DNA of 10,510 nt from assembly GCA_030731695.1 (NCBI GenBank), contig JANQTK010000335.1, forward strand, positions 1-10,510, written 5' to 3'. The stretch is from Polaribacter sp. (GTDB lineage: Bacteria > Bacteroidota > Bacteroidia > Flavobacteriales > Flavobacteriaceae). Of the stretch, positions 6,885-10,510 are shown piece after piece (the first letter of the stretch is position 1; the number at the start of each line of letters is the position of its first letter). The notes under the pieces were generated by a model that had not been told where the DNA came from, ran no database searches, and was given only the letters and a program-made list of their open reading frames with translations. Made by a program: the position numbers and the translations under genes.

Positions 6885-8117
6885 TTATAGTTTAATCAAT
6901 TCTTTTAATGCTATTTCAAAAGCGGTTTCGCTAATGCTTGTTTTTGCAGCGCTTCTTGCAAAGGTTTTTTGCAGCGCTTTTTTAATTATTTTTGAGGTAT
7001 CGTCAAAAATAGCTTTGTCAGTCATTTCCACTTTTCGTTCCATAAAGTAGGCAAAAACTCTTGCCATACCACAATTGGAAATAAAATCGGGAATTAAGCT
7101 CACTTTTTTGTCAGTATCTTCCATGATAGAGCCAAAGAAAATTTCTTTGTCTGCAAAAGGTACGTTTGCTCCGCAAGAAATCACTTCCAATCCTGAGGAT
7201 ATCATCTGATTGATTTGTGATTGGGTAATCAATCTTGATGCAGCACATGGCGCAAAAATCTCGCAAGGAATTTGCCAGATTTTTTCATTTATTTCCTGAA
7301 AAGGAATCATATTTTCTGCTACTAAGGTATTTCCTTTTTTGGCTAAAAAGAGTGCTTGAATCTCATCGAAAGTAAAGCCTTCTTCTTTGATCAATCCTCC
7401 ATCTCTATCAATTATTCCTACAATTTTGGCTCCCATTTGCGATAAATAAAAAGCTGCTGCAGAACCTACATTTCCAAACCCTTGCACTACCGCCCTTTTT
7501 CCTTTGACGGTGCCTCCATAAATCGCATAGTAATGACGCACGGCTTCAGCAACACCAAAGCCTGTAATCATGTCAGCAACTGTATATTTTCTGGAAACGT
7601 CTGGAGACAGTTTTGTGTCTTCAATAACTTTGATAACACCATGTCTTAACTGACCAATTCTATTGATTTTATCTGCTTCTGTGGGTTTAAAATGCCCGTT
7701 AAAAACTCCTTCTTGTGGATGCCATACACCACTTTCTTCGGTAATTGGAATTACTTCGTGAATTTCGTCTACATTCAAATCACCACCTGTGCCGTAATAA
7801 CTTTTCAACAAAGGGGCAACAGCTTTATACCAGCGTTCTAAAACTCCCTTTTTTCTAGGATCTTGTGGATTGAAATTGATGCCTGATTTTGCACCTCCAA
7901 TAGCAGGTCCTGAAACGGTAAACTTTACTTCCATGGTTTTGGCTAACGAAAGTACTTCGTTCATATCCAAGCCTTCGCGCATTCGTGTACCACCACCAGC
8001 AGCACCACCTCTGAGTGAGTTGATGACTGTCCAACCTTCAGCTTCAGTCTCTGAGTCTTTCCAGTGAAAAACGATTTCGGGTTGTTTGTTTTCGTATATT
8101 TTTAATAAATCTTTCAT
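6885..8117 (-). CDS. Glu/Leu/Phe/Val dehydrogenase family protein
   Basis: Enzymes of this family oxidatively deaminate an amino acid to its 2-oxo acid, releasing ammonium and reducing NAD(P)+, or run in reverse to fix ammonium. The 410-residue protein shows RGGAAGGGTRM (36-46), substrate-side Lys65, the catalytic-type lysine in GPAIGGAKSGI (Lys77), GTGGDLNVDE with Asp113, and the Rossmann motif GFGNVGSAA (213-221), with Asp237 after the second strand suggesting NAD. The open frame extends 42 codons further upstream, but I take the ATG at 8117: MKDLLKIYENKQPEIVF is the conserved flavobacterial start, and the extension overlaps a promoter-like site. The substrate cannot be assigned; several residues differ from classical GDH motifs. 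It leads into nhaD copy 2 after 10 bp. Confidence 0.9.
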   Translation of the reverse strand: MKDLLKIYENKQPEIVFHWKDSETEAEGWTVINSLRGGAAGGGTRMREGLDMNEVLSLAKTMEVKFTVSGPAIGGAKSGINFNPQDPRKKGVLERWYKAVAPLLKSYYGTGGDLNVDEIHEVIPITEESGVWHPQEGVFNGHFKPTEADKINRIGQLRHGVIKVIEDTKLSPDVSRKYTVADMITGFGVAEAVRHYYAIYGGTVKGKRAVVQGFGNVGSAAAFYLSQMGAKIVGIIDRDGGLIKEEGFTFDEIQALFLAKKGNTLVAENMIPFQEINEKIWQIPCEIFAPCAASRLITQSQINQMISSGLEVISCGANVPFADKEIFFGSIMEDTDKKVSLIPDFISNCGMARVFAYFMERKVEMTDKAIFDDTSKIIKKALQKTFARSAAKTSISETAFEIALKELIKL

Positions 8118-8240
8118 GTTGACGTTTCTAAAATTCCATTTTACATTGTTTGTTTTTCTGAAGCATTTTTTTATCTCAGGAAAAGCTAACGTTGATTCAT
8201 TGTCTCTTTTTAAAAATTTATTAATCTTACACTTTACGCA

Positions 8241-8271
8241 CAAACTTACAGTAAAAAAAATGATTGCTAAA
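8241..8271 (-). promoter_or_regulatory. Probable promoter of the gdh-nhaD2 unit
   Basis: On the minus strand TTTA (8271-8268), 19 nt and TAAGTTTG (8248-8241) match the Bacteroidota promoter consensus with one mismatch at -33. It lies in the 163-bp gap after anmK and would give a leader of roughly 115-120 nt before the gdh ATG at 8117. Its position supports that ATG over the upstream start at 8243. Confidence 0.6.
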
Positions 8272-8280
8272 ATTTTTTAT

Positions 8281-9345
8281 TTATGTGTTTGGATAAAAAA
8301 TAACTCCTGAAGAATGATTCTTTTGAGCACCCGTTACAGAGCTCAAACAATTAATCTGATTATCAACACGTAACAATCCTAAGAACCCAAAAATGAGTGC
8401 TTCTTTGAACTCAATAAGATTTTTATCAGGAATCACCAATTCGCATTTTTTAAAAGAGGTTATCTTTTGAATGATGTATTGATTGTAAGTTCCTCCTCCT
8501 GTACAAAGTACTTTTTTTCCTTCAGTAATAGTGTCGGCAATTTGCCATGCAATATGATCCGAAAAGGTTCTTAAGATGGTTTGAGGAGCTGCTTTAGATG
8601 CTGATATTATCGGAAAAATAGTTTCATGAACCCATTCTATCCCCAATGATTTCGGAGGGTTTTTAGCATAATATGCCAATGCATTTAATTGATGAAAAAG
8701 CGCCTCATCAAACATTCCTGATTTGGCAATATCACCATTTGCATCATACTCTTGTCCCAATTTTTGAGCGTAGAAATTCAAAACTACGTTGACTGGACAA
8801 ATATCAAAAGCGATTCTTTTCCCATTATCATGGAATGAGATATTGGCAAATCCACCCAAATTCATACAATACTCATATTGAGAAAACAACAATTCATCTC
8901 CAATAGGCACTAAAGGCGCCCCTTGACCTCCCAAAGCAACATCTTGCGTTCGAAAATCACAGACCACTTTTTGCTGCGTTTTATTAGCTATGGTTTGTCC
9001 ATCGCCAATTTGCAATGTAATTCCTTTTTCGGGCTGATGTAAAATGGTATGTCCGTGAGAAGCAATAAAATCAATGGAAGTTATGTGGTGTTTTTTTACA
9101 AAATGATTGATTGCATCCCCCAAATAATCTCCATAAGTCACAGAAAGTGCTTGTAATTTTTCATTTCCGAAATGAAGTGCATTTTGTAAGATTTTTCTCC
9201 AATTATCAGTATACGTAATAGTCTCTGCAAAGACAATTTCAAAGTTTTGATAGGTATCTTTCTCAAAAGTGACATAAGCTAGGTCAATTCCGTCTAAAGA
9301 TGTGCCAGACATCAATCCTAGTATGGAAATGGAATTTTTATTCAT
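8281..9345 (-). CDS. anmK: Anhydro-N-acetylmuramic acid kinase
   Basis: AnmK opens and phosphorylates 1,6-anhydro-N-acetylmuramic acid with ATP to give MurNAc-6-phosphate, a cytosolic step of cell-wall recycling. The 354-residue protein carries the ASKHA-kinase phosphate-binding start ILGLMSGTSLDGID (8-21), ASHGHTILHQP (95-105), CDFRTQDVALGGQGAPLVPI (129-148) with its conserved Asp and Gly residues, NLGGFANIS (162-170), the adenosine-site glycines CTGGGTYN (281-288) and EALIFGFLGLL (315-325). The late SVTGAQK motif at 336-342 is typical of the family. Length is close to the usual 355-370. It is divergent from the acyl-CoA dehydrogenase, and no other peptidoglycan-recycling gene (for example murQ) is in the window. 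Confidence 0.93.
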   Translation of the reverse strand: MNKNSISILGLMSGTSLDGIDLAYVTFEKDTYQNFEIVFAETITYTDNWRKILQNALHFGNEKLQALSVTYGDYLGDAINHFVKKHHITSIDFIASHGHTILHQPEKGITLQIGDGQTIANKTQQKVVCDFRTQDVALGGQGAPLVPIGDELLFSQYEYCMNLGGFANISFHDNGKRIAFDICPVNVVLNFYAQKLGQEYDANGDIAKSGMFDEALFHQLNALAYYAKNPPKSLGIEWVHETIFPIISASKAAPQTILRTFSDHIAWQIADTITEGKKVLCTGGGTYNQYIIQKITSFKKCELVIPDKNLIEFKEALIFGFLGLLRVDNQINCLSSVTGAQKNHSSGVIFYPNT

Positions 9346-9392
9346 ATGTGTAAAAATAACAAAAATTTATTAAAAATATCTTACGAAATCGA

Positions 9393-9400
9393 TATCTTTG
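9393..9400 (+). promoter_or_regulatory. -7 element of the acyl-CoA dehydrogenase promoter
   Basis: TATCTTTG on the plus strand fits the Bacteroidota -7 consensus TAnnTTTG. About 19-20 nt upstream only a TTAA/TTA sequence stands at the -33 position, so that half is weak. Transcription would begin near 9406, about 30 nt before the ATG at 9436. Confidence 0.5.
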
Positions 9401-9425
9401 AAGACTTAAATTACGAATATAACAA

Positions 9426-9433
9426 CAAATATA
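9426..9433 (-). promoter_or_regulatory. Possible -7 element for anmK, next to the divergent gene's start codon
   Basis: TATATTTG on the minus strand matches TAnnTTTG and would give anmK a leader of about 75 nt. No good TTTG is found 17-23 nt upstream of it. It lies 3 bp before the acyl-CoA dehydrogenase ATG, so the two divergent promoters would overlap. Confidence 0.35.
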
Positions 9434-9435
9434 CA

Positions 9436-10510
9436 ATGGATTTTAGTTTAACAGAAGAACACTTACTCATTCGTGATGCTGCCAGAGAATTTGCACAAAC
9501 CGAATTGTTACCTGGCGTTATTGAAAGAGACAATAAGCAAGAATTCCCGCAAGAATTGGTGCGGAAAATGGGCGAATTGGGTTTTATGGGAATTATGGTT
9601 GACCCAAAATACGGAGGAAGTGGTATGGACACCATATCCTATGTATTGATTATGGAAGAATTATCAAAAATTGATGCTTCTGCATCTGTAATGGTTTCTG
9701 TAAACAATTCATTGGTTTGCTATGGATTGGAAGCTTATGGAACCGAAGCTCAAAAACAAAAATATTTAACCAAATTAGCTACTGGTGAAAATATAGGAGC
9801 CTTTTGTTTAAGCGAGCCAGAAGCAGGATCAGATGCAACTTCACAAGCAACCACTGCTATTGACATGGGCGATTATTACCTATTGAACGGAACTAAAAAT
9901 TGGATTACCAATGGCGGACGTTCGGATGTATATTTGGTAATTGCGCAAACAGACAGAGTAAAAGGACATAGAGGTATCAACGCTTTTATCGTCGAAAAAG
10001 GAATGGAAGGGTTTCATATTGGCCCTAAAGAAGATAAATTGGGAATTCGTGGTTCAGACACGCATACATTGCAATTTAATGAAGTAAAAGTTCCCAAAGA
10101 AAACAGAATTGGCGAAGACGGATTTGGATTTAAGTTTGCCATGAAAACACTTTCTGGAGGAAGAATTGGCATTGCAGCCCAAGCTCTTGGAATTGCTTCA
10201 GGTGGGTATGAATTGGCATTGAAATACTCGAAAGAACGCAAAGCTTTTGGAACTGAAATTTGCAATCATCAAGCAATTGCATTCAAATTGGCAGATATGT
10301 ATACTGAAATTGAAGCCGCAAGAATGCTAGTGATGAAAGCAGCTTGGTTAAAAGACCAAAAAGAAAATTATGACATGGCTTCAGCAATGGCAAAATTATA
10401 CGCTTCGAAAGTAGCCATGGAACAAACTGTAGAAGCCGTTCAAATTCACGGTGGCAATGGTTTTGTAAAAGACTATCATGTAGAACGTTTAATGCGTGAT
10501 GCAAAAATTA
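9436..10510 (+). CDS. Acyl-CoA dehydrogenase (3' end beyond window)
   Basis: This FAD enzyme makes the alpha-beta double bond in acyl-CoA, the first step of beta-oxidation or of branched-chain acyl-CoA breakdown, passing electrons to ETF. The frame is open from ATG 9436 to the window edge, 358 codons, against a usual length near 380. It shows the family signature GAFCLSEPEAGSD (121-133) near the FAD site, WITNGG (156-161), ERKAFGTEI (267-275) and the second signature region QIHGGNGFVKDYHVERLMRD (336-355). The short-chain/butyryl-like type is suggested by overall pattern. The catalytic glutamate, usually within an EGTSEIQ-like motif near the C-terminus, would fall just past the window, so activity and exact class cannot be confirmed here. 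It is transcribed divergently from anmK. Confidence 0.93.
   Translation, partial: MDFSLTEEHLLIRDAAREFAQTELLPGVIERDNKQEFPQELVRKMGELGFMGIMVDPKYGGSGMDTISYVLIMEELSKIDASASVMVSVNNSLVCYGLEAYGTEAQKQKYLTKLATGENIGAFCLSEPEAGSDATSQATTAIDMGDYYLLNGTKNWITNGGRSDVYLVIAQTDRVKGHRGINAFIVEKGMEGFHIGPKEDKLGIRGSDTHTLQFNEVKVPKENRIGEDGFGFKFAMKTLSGGRIGIAAQALGIASGGYELALKYSKERKAFGTEICNHQAIAFKLADMYTEIEAARMLVMKAAWLKDQKENYDMASAMAKLYASKVAMEQTVEAVQIHGGNGFVKDYHVERLMRDAKI

Noticed and set aside
8118..8243. A 42-codon N-terminal extension of gdh.
   Set aside because: The extension (MCVKCKINK...) is unlike the family start, overlaps a promoter-like element, and the internal ATG gives the normal length of about 410 residues.
8250..8280. 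A-rich/T-rich inverted words after anmK as a terminator.
   Set aside because: The arms are only A and T homopolymers with a wide loop, so a stable hairpin is not supported.

Overview
The window looks like the chromosome of a member of the Bacteroidota, most likely a (marine) Flavobacteriaceae species. The evidence is the AT-rich sequence, the flavobacterial versions of every protein, and several promoter-like sites of the Bacteroidota type (TTTG/TTTA, 19 nt, TAnnTTTG) instead of sigma70 -35/-10 boxes. The genus cannot be fixed from the sequence alone.

Almost everything is on the minus strand. Read in transcription order from the right, there is anmK (anhydromuramic acid kinase), then a Glu/Leu/Phe/Val-type dehydrogenase (gdh) followed after 10 bp by an NhaD Na+/H+ antiporter (copy 2), then a strong hairpin terminator. 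Next come a remnant of a second gdh gene, a second NhaD (copy 1), an exbB-exbD-tonB energy-transduction cluster, folC, and finally a tRNA-Val(UAC) with its own near-perfect promoter and terminator. On the plus strand at the right edge an acyl-CoA dehydrogenase starts divergently from anmK and runs out of the window.

The cluster joins ion and energy functions of the inner membrane. NhaD exchanges Na+ for H+, ExbB-ExbD uses the ion gradient to drive TonB-dependent outer-membrane transport, and the dehydrogenase makes NAD(P)H and ammonium from amino acids. FolC, AnmK and the acyl-CoA dehydrogenase are housekeeping metabolism.

The most interesting observation is the history of the nhaD pair. The two antiporters are about 89% identical without gaps, and directly upstream of copy 1 lies a short in-frame piece matching the C-terminus of the neighbouring gdh. 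It has apparently lost about 85 codons between two gdh-like blocks. The simplest reading is a tandem duplication of a gdh-nhaD unit followed by deletion of most of one gdh copy. I see no CRISPR array, insertion sequence or phage gene, and no convincing new defence or mobile system.
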